A stretch of DNA of 17,811 bases from Clostridiales bacterium. Lineage in GTDB: Bacteria > Bacillota > Clostridia > Lachnospirales > Lachnospiraceae. The translations under genes and the position numbers were made by a program. The notes beneath the pieces are model-generated. The model made no database searches, was not told the DNA's origin, and saw only the letters and a program-made list of their open reading frames with translations. Location: assembly GCA_021204765.1 (NCBI GenBank), contig JAJPYU010000063.1, positions 1-17,811 on the forward strand, read 5' to 3'. Below are positions 6,855 to 16,600 of this stretch, one piece after another. Each line of letters opens with the position of its first letter. Within the stretch, counting starts at the first letter, position 1.

Positions 6855-6882
6855 GTAGCTTTGCATCCATACCTGCAGCTAC
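6855..6882 (-). other. RNA hairpin spanning the essC stop, upstream of esxA
   Basis: On the minus strand GTAGC-TGCA pairs with TGCA-AA-GCTAC, nine pairs with a two-base bulge and an 8-base loop, covering the essC stop codon (6879-6881). A smaller stem (GCAAT 6835-6839 with ATTGC 6848-6852) follows. The rest of the 6795-6878 gap is AT-rich near 6820-6830 (TATATATAAAAA on the minus strand). I could not find a convincing -35 at the right distance, so a separate esxA promoter remains unproven. Confidence 0.4.
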
Positions 6883-9800
6883 TTTACTGCCAGCGGAGTC
6901 TTAATACGCACACACTCATTCCCTGTAATATAAAAGGCATCCCCGGCACTTATCTTTTTATTGTTAGCCCGCACCACAGCCAAAGGCACATCCACCAGTT
7001 TCAGGTTTTCAAGATTGTCGAAATAAAGGATATTCCTCATTTCCTTTGCCATCTTATATATCTCCGGTGACCCGAACGAAACCTGTGCATTCGGCAGTGC
7101 CGCACAGATAACATAAATATGCAGCATCTTATATTTACCGACAATATTTTTAAAAGCTGCCAGCGCCGCCTTATCTTTGCAGATCTCGGCATAGATATCC
7201 TCATTATTGATAACAAGGATCTTCCAGTCTGCATCCGGTTCTTTTCCGCTGACCAGATCCCGGTACCTGCGTTGGAAATAAATATCCAGCCTGCATACAG
7301 TCTCACAGACCGCATCCGTACCTATATTGTAAGTGACATGTGCATCGCCCTTCCCCAGGCCCACTACCAGAGGCTGGAGTTTTTTCCTGTAATCATCAAA
7401 TATAAATATATCTGTACATTTCCATGTCCTGGCCATGGAGTGCATGATATAACGGATGAAGTTGGATCGTCCGTGATCCTCATCCCCTGATATGCACAGC
7501 ATATTCTCCCTGCAAATATCCGTCTCCCTGGGTGAAACGGTTGCATAACTAAGCCCCAGGATCTGTTTTGATCCGTCCAGGTCCACAGGAAAATGTTCAA
7601 ACACATACTGTTCTCCCAGAAGCTCCGGGATTTCCGGAATCGGTATGGCGCGGCAATCGGTATACTTATCATTAATACTTTCAATGAATGCCCTCATGTT
7701 CCGGACACGTTCAATTTCGCGTTCACCCTCAAAAGCCAGGAATGTCTGACATTCGTACAGGCTCTTTTCAATCTCCACAAGACACCTGCCGGGAATTTCG
7801 TCAGGCTGCATCCTGCAGGATCCAAACAGAGAGGCATATTCACCGGGTTCATTGCAAAACAGGGAAATCCTTTCCGCAAAATTCGCCATATATTTATATC
7901 CAAGACCGCTTGTCTGGGCATTGGTCATGATAATGCTGATACCCACAGACACACCCTCCCGGCAAAGATTGAGGAGCACATCGCAATCCTGCAGGTACAG
8001 ATCCTTTAAAACCGTCATGTTGTCAATCAGCAGCACGATCTGCGGCAGATCCGTATATCCCGCCTCTCTGTATGAGGCAAAAGAACTGACACCGGCGGAA
8101 AGCAGCTTCTCCCTGCGCAGGTTCACCTGATCACCCAGGAACCTGAACAGGTTTTTCAGTCTCTCATCATCTGAAGGACAGACAACGCCCCCGACATGGA
8201 CAAGTCCTTCAAAATTCCTCAACACCATTGAGGCGAAATCAATGATATATATATTGACCTCCTCCGGCGAATAAGACTCTGCCAGTCCCCTGATGATCAG
8301 CTCCAGCAGATTTGTCTTCCCATACCGGGAGGATCCTATGATCACAGTATTGGCCGTACCCACTGCTACCTCAGCTATACCCTGATACTGATGATCCGGA
8401 TCATCATAGACACCGACAGGCATATGCATCTCAACATCTCTTGCGCCGCAGCATTTTTCACTGTCAAATACAATAATCTCAGCCAGTTCAGGAAGACAGA
8501 TATCAGGCAGCTTTAATATATTCATTTTCCGGCAATATGAGTTCACATAATCCACCAGAGCTTCTAACTGAGTGCGGGATCCCATACTCTTTTTTGGTCT
8601 CTGTCTGTAAACCGGCCTGCGCTCACCTTTAAAATCCAGCGCGCAAATATCAAATGATTTCTGATTTCCGTCATCAGTCTTTTCTGGCGCACCGGAGAAA
8701 CCGGACTGAAGCAATTCAAAGATCTCGTTATTTCCCACCTGGAGGTAAGCGCGTCCGGGCTCCCTGATTTCCGCAGCCAGGGGAGATTTCAGCACTTCAT
8801 TACTGTCCTCCTGCGTTTGTACCTTCAGACACAATTTAAATTTGGAATTGCTCCATATCTGCTCATTCACCTGCCCTGCAGGCTTCTGAGTCGCCAGGAT
8901 CAGGTGTACACCCAGACTGCGGCCTATACGGGCTGTGCTGATAAGTTCTTTCATAAATTCAGGCTGTTCCGCTTTAAGCTCCGCAAATTCATCCACTATG
9001 ATCACCAGATGAGGCAGGGCTGTCCCGGCTTTTCCCTCTTTGTATGCCCTGATGTATTTATCAATATGATTGACACCTGCCCCGGCAAACAGCTCCTGCC
9101 GCTTTAAGAGCTCTGCCTTGATCGATTTCAATGAACGGTCTACCGCCTTCCCGTCAATATTCGTAATGGCACCCATCAGGTGCGGCAGATCCTTAAACTG
9201 GTTCACCATACCCCCTCCCTTGAAATCAATGATGACAAATCCGATCTCATAGGGATGAAACAGAGTGGCCGCGCCAAGAATAAAAGTCTGCAGCAGCTCG
9301 CTCTTACCCGAACCGGTAGTGCCTGCCACCAGTCCGTGGGGACCGTGGGATTTCTCATGGATGTCCAGGCAGACCACCTCATTCTTTGCGTTTACACCCA
9401 AAGGAACAGCCATGGAATCATATATTTTTGACTGCTTCCAACGTGACTCCAGATCCAGATCCCGTGCCCCATATATTCCCAGAAGTTCAAACAGTGTAAG
9501 ACTCTTGCGCAGGGAACTCTCCAGGCTTATCTCCTCACAGTAGACCGGCGCAAGTACATGAACTGCCTTTTTTATATCTGCATCTCTGACAAATTTATAT
9601 GAAAACTCCATTCTCTCCGTGCTGTTTGAGGTGGTATACAATGCAGCTTCGTTTCCCATATCCCCTGTCTCGATGATCCATCTGCAGTGCAGCGGAAGTT
9701 TTTCTCCTGCATCCTCAAAAAACAGGAAAACCGTATTCAGATCAGCTGCATTCTCAATAAATCTGGACAGTGGATGACTCTTGATCCCATGCCCGCCCAT

Positions 9801-11393
9801 CACAAAAATGACATTATATCCTGTCTGCTCCTCCTCATTGCTGCGGTCGGTCAATTCCTTATATAAATCCTCAAAAACATTATTTCTGCTCTCACTGTCA
9901 CATACAATATTTCTCCTGTCAGCTCCCTGTATATGCGGCAGGAGTCTTATCCAGCCATACTGCTCCGTGTTCCCATCCAACAGGACATACAGGCTGACAT
10001 CCCCAAAATATTGCCTGCTGACAATATCCAGCAGTATTATCTTCATAAATTCATATTGCTTTTCCCTGCTTCCTATGATTCCAACCGCACTTGCCTCCCT
10101 GAGCCTTAAGGTTACAGGAGCGTCTTTTAAATACCTGTACTCTGACGCAAGCTGCTCCGGCATCCTGCTCAGGTCATCTCCGGCCTCCAGCTTTTCCTGC
10201 TGTTTAAAATCTATTTCCCTTACTGCCGGCTTGTCACCCACACCCAGATACACATCCAGAAAATCGTCATCTTCCGGCATACGGTCAAACAGCCGTGAAG
10301 AAAAATTGACAACATTCACCAAATCCTGTTCTGTACTATAGTATTGCTCCCGCAGTGCTTCCAGTTCCTCTTCTCTGGCCTTTTCAATCTCCTCCCGTTT
10401 CTTTTCCACATATGATCTGTATGTAGTCTGCCTCTTTTCACAGTCCTCCTTATATTTCTTCCTTCTGTCTATAATGCTGATAATGGAAGTCACCGCGCCG
10501 AGACCCATTGAACAGATACTGAATAACACGAAAGTGCCGCCCATAGTGCTTAAAACACTTCGCAGCACCACCACAAGGGCAAACATGGCTATTGAGGGCA
10601 TCAACGATGTCGCTATATTCTGTTCGGGCTTCTTAGGCTCTATAGCCGGCTCCAACACCCTGATCTTAGACTGATCACACCCGGAACGCACTCTCGTGCT
10701 GCGCATAAACATTGGATAGGTGGAGTCCGTCTCCAGCTTGTCCGGCAACTCAGAAATCCGGTTTGTCTTTATGTGCCTGTGGCTGAACCATATCCACCCC
10801 GAATGATAATAAGCCGAAAAATCCGCAACTGAGAAAAAGCAGGCATCGCCCAGTAATACTTTCCCGCTAATACGCCTGCCGTTGACAAAAGTCCCATATG
10901 GAGAAGCATCTTCTACCAGCTCTGCTCCATTACCGGTATTCATTAAAAGAATTCTCGTACCTTTTCCGAATCCGCTTTTCAGTTCTATATCAGCCCCGAT
11001 GCGGTCACTGATCTCCAGGGATTTGGCAACCGGCAGTTCTGTCTTCCAGGCATACACCGGGATTTCCGCCTCAAAATCAATAAGGAAATACAGGGAGAAA
11101 GCATCCTCACCTGATCCGGCGTAACAGACAGAAAGCATATCCCCATGCTCCAGCTCTGTATAATAAAGCTTCCTGATATCTCCCCTGCTGAAATAAAGAC
11201 GGTCTGAACAACTGGCGCACCAGCCTTCCGCCCTCTCCAGCAGTATCTCTATCTCGCCAAAGAAAAAATCCGGATTTAGCCTGAACTCACAGGCTGTGGT
11301 AGTGCCTGCCCTGACCCTTTCCATATCCTCGGGAATCTCGAATTCTTTATATGCATTTTTGTTCTGAATGATCAGTTTATACTGATAAGCCAT
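6879..11393 (-). CDS. essC: EssC, membrane-bound FHA/FtsK-SpoIIIE ATPase of the type VIIb secretion system
   Basis: EssC is the motor and substrate receptor of T7SSb. The 1504-residue product has the usual family length (about 1,480-1,500). Two FHA-like domains occupy about residues 1-210; the second shows SPYGTFVNG near 162-170. Two membrane helices lie at about 262-306, followed by a charged coiled coil (about 310-350). Three FtsK/SpoIIIE modules follow. D1 has a full Walker A (GTTGSGKSE, about 690-698) and Walker B (IIVDEFAEL, about 800). D2 has GSSRYGKTN (about 1020) with Walker B LLIDNM, lacking the usual Glu. D3 has GDEDHGRSN (about 1305), with Arg in place of the Walker Lys. This gradient of degeneration is typical of EssC. 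The start is ATG 11393 with AGGAGAGG 6 bases upstream, 3 bases after the esaB stop. Confidence 0.96.
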   Translation of the reverse strand: MAYQYKLIIQNKNAYKEFEIPEDMERVRAGTTTACEFRLNPDFFFGEIEILLERAEGWCASCSDRLYFSRGDIRKLYYTELEHGDMLSVCYAGSGEDAFSLYFLIDFEAEIPVYAWKTELPVAKSLEISDRIGADIELKSGFGKGTRILLMNTGNGAELVEDASPYGTFVNGRRISGKVLLGDACFFSVADFSAYYHSGWIWFSHRHIKTNRISELPDKLETDSTYPMFMRSTRVRSGCDQSKIRVLEPAIEPKKPEQNIATSLMPSIAMFALVVVLRSVLSTMGGTFVLFSICSMGLGAVTSIISIIDRRKKYKEDCEKRQTTYRSYVEKKREEIEKAREEELEALREQYYSTEQDLVNVVNFSSRLFDRMPEDDDFLDVYLGVGDKPAVREIDFKQQEKLEAGDDLSRMPEQLASEYRYLKDAPVTLRLREASAVGIIGSREKQYEFMKIILLDIVSRQYFGDVSLYVLLDGNTEQYGWIRLLPHIQGADRRNIVCDSESRNNVFEDLYKELTDRSNEEEQTGYNVIFVMGGHGIKSHPLSRFIENAADLNTVFLFFEDAGEKLPLHCRWIIETGDMGNEAALYTTSNSTERMEFSYKFVRDADIKKAVHVLAPVYCEEISLESSLRKSLTLFELLGIYGARDLDLESRWKQSKIYDSMAVPLGVNAKNEVVCLDIHEKSHGPHGLVAGTTGSGKSELLQTFILGAATLFHPYEIGFVIIDFKGGGMVNQFKDLPHLMGAITNIDGKAVDRSLKSIKAELLKRQELFAGAGVNHIDKYIRAYKEGKAGTALPHLVIIVDEFAELKAEQPEFMKELISTARIGRSLGVHLILATQKPAGQVNEQIWSNSKFKLCLKVQTQEDSNEVLKSPLAAEIREPGRAYLQVGNNEIFELLQSGFSGAPEKTDDGNQKSFDICALDFKGERRPVYRQRPKKSMGSRTQLEALVDYVNSYCRKMNILKLPDICLPELAEIIVFDSEKCCGARDVEMHMPVGVYDDPDHQYQGIAEVAVGTANTVIIGSSRYGKTNLLELIIRGLAESYSPEEVNIYIIDFASMVLRNFEGLVHVGGVVCPSDDERLKNLFRFLGDQVNLRREKLLSAGVSSFASYREAGYTDLPQIVLLIDNMTVLKDLYLQDCDVLLNLCREGVSVGISIIMTNAQTSGLGYKYMANFAERISLFCNEPGEYASLFGSCRMQPDEIPGRCLVEIEKSLYECQTFLAFEGEREIERVRNMRAFIESINDKYTDCRAIPIPEIPELLGEQYVFEHFPVDLDGSKQILGLSYATVSPRETDICRENMLCISGDEDHGRSNFIRYIMHSMARTWKCTDIFIFDDYRKKLQPLVVGLGKGDAHVTYNIGTDAVCETVCRLDIYFQRRYRDLVSGKEPDADWKILVINNEDIYAEICKDKAALAAFKNIVGKYKMLHIYVICAALPNAQVSFGSPEIYKMAKEMRNILYFDNLENLKLVDVPLAVVRANNKKISAGDAFYITGNECVRIKTPLAVK

Positions 11394-11396
11394 AAT

Positions 11397-11657
11397 CTAC
11401 CTCTCCTGTGAAGCACGGCGGATAACTGTTCCGTCTCTTACCCCGAGATCTGACAGGATCCTGTTTCCGTGCAAAAACGCAACCGGATGCTCAGCCGCAA
11501 AACAGCACCTGAAAATATTGTCCACATCCATTCCCAGATCAAAGACTTCATTAAGTGCCATGATCAGGTCATTTGCCGTAATATCAGTCGGGATCTCCAG
11601 CTCCGCAGCCAGACCGTTATCCTCCCGTATAAATGTCACAACCGCTTTTTCCCTCAT
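11397..11657 (-). CDS. esaB: EsaB/YukD ubiquitin-like T7SS protein
   Basis: The 86-residue product has the ubiquitin-like layout of the EsaB/YukD family: strand (AVVTFIRED), strand (LAAELEIPTDI), helix (TANDLIMALNEVFDL) and later strands ending in GNRILSDLGVRDGTVIRR. That ending follows the beta-grasp pattern 'g..L.d.gv.dGt.i' common to YukD. It is cytosolic and needed for T7SSb function in the systems studied. It sits directly before essC with a 3-base gap, whereas essB normally lies between esaB and essC in staphylococci. The ATG at 11657 has AAAGGAGG 6 bases upstream, overlapping the stop region of the preceding gene 12 bases away. Confidence 0.9.
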   Translation of the reverse strand: MREKAVVTFIREDNGLAAELEIPTDITANDLIMALNEVFDLGMDVDNIFRCCFAAEHPVAFLHGNRILSDLGVRDGTVIRRASQER

Positions 11658-11669
11658 AAACAGCCTCCT

Positions 11670-12728
11670 TTAATCCAACAAATATACCGCCCTTTTAAAC
11701 CCGGTCTCTTCTGCAAAGTCAACCCCCGGCTTACCGTCATATCCATTTATGTGACCTATATACTCAGTGACAGCAAACTTTGCATGAACTGAATTTGATT
11801 CCGCAGCATTCTCTGCGTCAGGGTCATAATCATTGCAGAGGAGCAGATATTTGTCTCCGTCTATTCCGTTTACATTTGCCGTAAATACATTGGTTGCCGT
11901 AACGGAAGCCAGATTCTGTCTGGTGACAACAATAACTTTATCCGCAATATCGATCAGTCCTGCCTTATTTTCATCAAACACACTGTCCGTATCCACAACC
12001 ACATAATCATATTCCCCGGACAGCTTCGCTGACTTTGCTATCCTGCCAAACACGTCCGGGCTCACTCCCAGAGACAAAAGAGCTGCTCTGAAAGGCGGCA
12101 GGTAGGCAAACTCCTCTTTTCTGATCAGCTTCCTGATCTTTTGATAGCTCACACAGCCGGCCTCAGTCAGTTCCCTGCATGGGATATCTCCCGAAAGCGG
12201 CTCTTTGCTTCTAAGTAAAAACTGAAACGTCTGAAGCCTCTCCGCATCTATATACAGTACCTTCTTATAACTCCTGCTCAGTGCTGCGCATAATCCCATG
12301 GCTACGGTGGTCTTTCCCACTCCTCCGGCGGCAGAGGTCACAACGACAATCTGTGATACCTTCTTTTCCTTTGCCCCGGAATGGAGGACATCAGCACACT
12401 TACCGATGACCACATTAAAAATTTCCGGTATACTTGAATATTTATAAATGCAGTCTATATCCAGTTCCCCGGTCCGTGACCCATCTGCCTCCTCTGTCAA
12501 CTGGAACAGATGGGCAATATTGTGCTTGTGCAGTGACGGATCATACATATCCTCAGAGAAAACAAGCACCTGTGCAGTCTGGGGAGAAGAAAACAGTTTT
12601 TTAAAATAATCCCTGTCAGTGATCACTTCCAGATTGGCCTTTCCGTCAAACTCCTCTATAAATTTCAGCTGCAGTGCCAATATATAATTAACATCTGTAT
12701 CAGCTATGATAATCCTTACTTTTTTCAT
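11670..12728 (-). CDS. Receiver-like plus MinD/ParA (CpaE-type) ATPase
   Basis: The 352-residue product joins two domains. Residues 1 to about 115 resemble a response-regulator receiver: KVRIIIADTDVNY (acidic pair at D10/D12), a third strand VLVFSED (55-60) at the phosphoacceptor position, and the strand-5 lysine in YKYSS (K96). Residues about 124-352 form a SIMIBI P-loop ATPase with SAAGGVGKTT (132-141), a DAE loop (about 161-163) and DYVVVDTDS as Walker B/switch II. The MinD signature lysine, which would precede GG in KGGxGKT, is Ala134 here. The layout is that of CpaE, which positions pilus machinery, so a role in localising or assembling the secretion machine is plausible but inferred. 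ATG 12728 has AGGA 6 bases upstream, 3 bases after the FHA gene. Confidence 0.85.
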   Translation of the reverse strand: MKKVRIIIADTDVNYILALQLKFIEEFDGKANLEVITDRDYFKKLFSSPQTAQVLVFSEDMYDPSLHKHNIAHLFQLTEEADGSRTGELDIDCIYKYSSIPEIFNVVIGKCADVLHSGAKEKKVSQIVVVTSAAGGVGKTTVAMGLCAALSRSYKKVLYIDAERLQTFQFLLRSKEPLSGDIPCRELTEAGCVSYQKIRKLIRKEEFAYLPPFRAALLSLGVSPDVFGRIAKSAKLSGEYDYVVVDTDSVFDENKAGLIDIADKVIVVTRQNLASVTATNVFTANVNGIDGDKYLLLCNDYDPDAENAAESNSVHAKFAVTEYIGHINGYDGKPGVDFAEETGFKRAVYLLD

Positions 12729-12731
12729 ACT

Positions 12732-13625
12732 TTATCCTACCTGCCTGATAACTGCCTTAAAATCACTGTTGGCCAGACGTACGTTATCCCCATCCTTTAC
12801 CACTGCTCTCTGTCCCGGCAATAACGGCACATGGTTGACATATGTGCCATTCGAACTTCTTAAATCCTCGATAAAATATTTTCCGTCTTTCTTCAAAATC
12901 CTGCAGTGTACCCTGCTGATCACATTGTTAAAGGTAATCACTCCGTCTGCGGCAGAAGGTTTCCTCCCAATAACATACTCGTCCTTATTTATGTCGAGCA
13001 CTACCCTATTCGCCGCGTCTGACGAAATCAACTGCATTTTGGTCTCTTTTTCGGACAGGTTCTCTGTTCCCGGCGAATGTCTGGCCAGATCTCCTATATT
13101 CAAGCTGCCGTATGTCAATTCATTCATGAAATTTGTCACATCAGGAACGCCCCATTCCGGACGGCTCCGGGCCAGCTCATACAGGCTGCTCTTAAGCTCG
13201 CTCTCAAAGGAGACATCATCCGGAAAAACCCCCTCCTGCACAGGCAGATATGTCAGCCTGGCCTGTCGGGTATTCACGTTTATAAAAATTTTTTCAAAAG
13301 ATATATCTATATTCCTGCACGAGAGGAACCCGTTAGCTTCCACCTGGGCGGCAGCATACAGTATACCTGCTGAGGCTGAGAGAAATTCCGCTCCGTCCAT
13401 CGACGGGATCAGATCCGCAAACGACCGGTATCCGTCAGGCAGATAATACAGCTCCGTCTTTCCGTTATAAAGAAGCTTTGCACATCTGACAAAGCAGCAG
13501 TTTTCCTGGCTGCGAAACACTTTATATTCCGTAGGCAGGAATGTGACGGCATCCGACAGGACAAACGCAAAGTTTGGCCTGCAGGACAGCTCCTCCACCA
13601 CTTTATTTTCCACCAATCTGTTCAT
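12732..13625 (-). CDS. DUF6382-like domain plus C-terminal FHA domain; possible EssB analogue
   Basis: The 297-residue product ends in a complete FHA phosphothreonine-binding domain (about 205-297): IGR at 219-221, SRVH at 237-240 and SSNGTYVN at 257-264, all core residues present. The N-terminal part (about 1-185) resembles DUF6382, known in front of FHA domains in Bacillota. The stretch LSCRNIDISFEKIFINVNT (101-119) and the following strand read like a decayed kinase catalytic loop, as in the pseudokinase domain of EssB/YukC. No membrane helix is visible, unlike EssB. The ATG overlaps the stop of the Ig protein by 4 bases (ATGA), implying coupled translation. It probably recruits a phosphorylated partner to the cytoplasmic face. 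No protein kinase gene is in the window. Confidence 0.85.
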   Translation of the reverse strand: MNRLVENKVVEELSCRPNFAFVLSDAVTFLPTEYKVFRSQENCCFVRCAKLLYNGKTELYYLPDGYRSFADLIPSMDGAEFLSASAGILYAAAQVEANGFLSCRNIDISFEKIFINVNTRQARLTYLPVQEGVFPDDVSFESELKSSLYELARSRPEWGVPDVTNFMNELTYGSLNIGDLARHSPGTENLSEKETKMQLISSDAANRVVLDINKDEYVIGRKPSAADGVITFNNVISRVHCRILKKDGKYFIEDLRSSNGTYVNHVPLLPGQRAVVKDGDNVRLANSDFKAVIRQVG

Positions 13626-16600
13626 TTAAACCGCCTCTTCCCCGTCTTTTTTCTCTTCATAAACAGGATCAGGAAGATGATCAGGCACACAGCAACAGCT
13701 GCCGCCACTATAGTCCCGATAAACAACGGTTTGTTTGCGAACCATCGGACTAAGGCATTGGTGGAAACCGTAATACTCCTGTTAAATCCGAATCCGGGGA
13801 CAAAGAGGTAATTTCCGCTCTCATCCTGGGCATCCGTATCCAGGATATTTCCTGCCATGTCCTCCACCACAAACCTTACGCTCTGCGCATGGCCTGCAGC
13901 GTCAATGGTAAAACTGCCGGAGTAACCGGTAAGCCCCTCTATATCCTCACCACTGTATGTCCGGTATGCCTCACCGTCCAGGCAGATCGTTGCGGTCCTT
14001 AAGCCTATGGCATCAAACAATTCAAATTCCACATCGACTGATCCCGCATTTACGATGGCTCCTTCCAGACCGGCTGCATTGCTTAATTCCGCCGGGGTAG
14101 TATCAACCCTGAAAAGCACCTCGCAGTCCTCATAGTTGGTCGTCTCAGGCAAATTACCCGCCTCATCCTCTGAGGAGACTATTATGCTGTATATGCCGTC
14201 CTCGCTGAAATTAGCTGTGTCAAGCGTGTACTCGTACTGATACCATCCGCTGGCAGCCACTGAAACATATTTATTTATCTCAGGACTTACTTCATAAGCC
14301 ACATCTGCGGCAGGAGCCCCGTCTTTTGTGACCTCGATCATGAGAGAACCCTCCAACAGCCTGTCAGGATTATACTCAGTGATCACCAGTTCATTGTTTA
14401 CGGCCTGTACATATGAATCCTCCAGATCTAGCAGGGCCTGGTTAAAAACATATACCGAGCCAAAGCGGTTGACAGTGAATATAACAGCCTCAGACTCTTC
14501 ATTTCCGGCTTTATCCCTGACAGCCACTGTCAGAGTGTATATGCCGTCATTATCCTGAATCTTTTCAAAAGTGTTAAACTCTCCCGCTCCGCCATGTCCG
14601 TTTGTAGTGATCTCAGTGATGAACTGATCAGTAACATCCACATCGATCTCATCCCTGCGGGTACGGAGCAATGTGATCTCATAGGAATCAAGATTCACAT
14701 CCGAGAAGTCTATCCCCGGTATCACATCTCCTTTATAGGAAGCGCCATTTTCCACTCCGGTGATCAGAGGCTTCCCGATAGTCAGGTCAATGGTAAAATC
14801 ACATGCCGCGACACTGTCCCCGTAACTGACCTGGCCGCTGGCATTTCCGGCCATATCTGTCATACTTACGTCAAAGCTGTAATCGCCGTCTGCTGTGTAT
14901 GCTATGGTAGCTGTGTGCACATCCCCGCTGTTGGACCAGGATACTGACGGCGCGGCGATCTGACTGCCGTCAAGGGACGCTGTCCGGGTAAATGTCACCC
15001 TGCTCACATCAAAGTTGTGCTCTCTGACGGTAATGGTCGCAGTCCGGGCTGCGTTAAAATATCTGTCCCCGGCTGAAGAATTATTGTCATAGGAAACTGT
15101 GATAGCCGGCAGAGTCCGATCAATGGTAAACTCAGTCGCATTTGCCGTCCCTGCAGCATATGTCACGGCCAAATTCCTGTTTCCGGCCCGGTCTGTGCAG
15201 GCAATGGCAAAAGTATAATCTCCATCCGCGCTGTAGGTAATGGTTGCCACATGCTTTGTGCTGTCCCCATTGCCTGATCCGCTCACAGTCGTCCATCCGG
15301 ATATCTTCGGCACGCTGCCGTCACTGTTGGTTATATTTACCGTCACTGCATCGGCATCAAAGTTTCTTTCAGTTACAGTGACTGTAGCTGTCCTGCTGCT
15401 CCTGTAATACGAACCGCTGTCAGGGCTGTTATTGTTGTAGCTCACGGAAATTGCCGGTGCCGTCACATCTATCTTTATTGAGGCACTGGCCTGTGAAGTG
15501 TTCCCGGCATTATCATCGGCATATACGGTGATCTTCACATTGTTGCTGTTATTTAAGGAGGCATCCACTGTGATGTTCCCTGACCAGCTCTGTTTCAGAT
15601 CACTGATAGATGGTGACGTGTTGGTAAAGCTGTACAGAGTGCCCGCCTGAGTAATGCTTCCCATATTTGTCACCTCATAACGTATCTCCTTTAACCCGGC
15701 AAAAGTGTCTCCGGCAGTGGGATCTTTGACGGAAATTGCGACCTTGACATTGCCATCATAAAATCCGTTGACCGGCTGCTGAGGAGATACTGTAATCTGC
15801 GGATCGGCACTCTCCGTGGGAGCAGTATCATCCGCTATCATCCCATCGGTGCTGATGTAAGTCACGTTTCCGGCCATGTCAGTAATCTTAAAATAAACCA
15901 CTGCCTGCTGATCAGTCTTAAGAGTCAGGCCTTTGAAATCAGCCCATCCGGATTGCTTCGCCAACTGCGCAGCTGTCATCGCCGCAGATGATGTGGTCTT
16001 GTAATATTTCACACTCTCTATAGGGGAAGTGGCATCTCCCTGGGTGGATGTGACTTTAATATTTTTATTAGAGAAAAATCCAAAGGTCAGCTTGCTAAGC
16101 AATCTGCTCCATACCATGTCGCCTTTTGAACCTGAGGCTGTCACCGTCCCTGTGGGTGCCGTGGTATCCACAGTAAACGAATAGGGGGCAACTGAATCTC
16201 CCGTGTCGGGATCTGCGGCTTTATTCTCCGCCTTATCTGTATAGGATGCAGCGACAGTATAATTCGCGTCTTTATTATAGGAGATTGTTGCCGTGTGAGT
16301 ATCCTCATCCGGGGTATCTCCCTCTTCTGTTGTCCAGTCGTTGACAGTATAAGCGCTGTCAACCTCACTGCCATAAGCATCCACGGCAGAGATGACTATC
16401 CCATAAGTCGCAGCATCCGCGTCAAAATGGTGAGTCCTTTCAGTGACAGTCACAGTGGCTGTCCGCATTGCATTAAAATATGTATCATTTCTGGCCGTAT
16501 TGTTATCATAAGAAATCTCAATAGCAGGCGAAGTCACATCAATATCCAGAGTGATCGTCTGAGTATTTTCATTACCTGCATTATCTATGGTATAAACATG

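Noticed and set aside
9781..10341. A 186-codon plus-strand open frame
   Set aside because: It is antisense to the EssC FtsK region, of low-complexity Ser/Leu composition, with no start signal.
12706..13446. A 246-codon plus-strand open frame
   Set aside because: It is antisense to the FHA protein, whose motifs are exact. The Ser/Leu-rich product looks like a shadow.
12732..13625. Calling this gene essB
   Set aside because: It has no transmembrane helix and has an FHA domain, which EssB lacks. Only a loose kinase-loop resemblance supports kinship.
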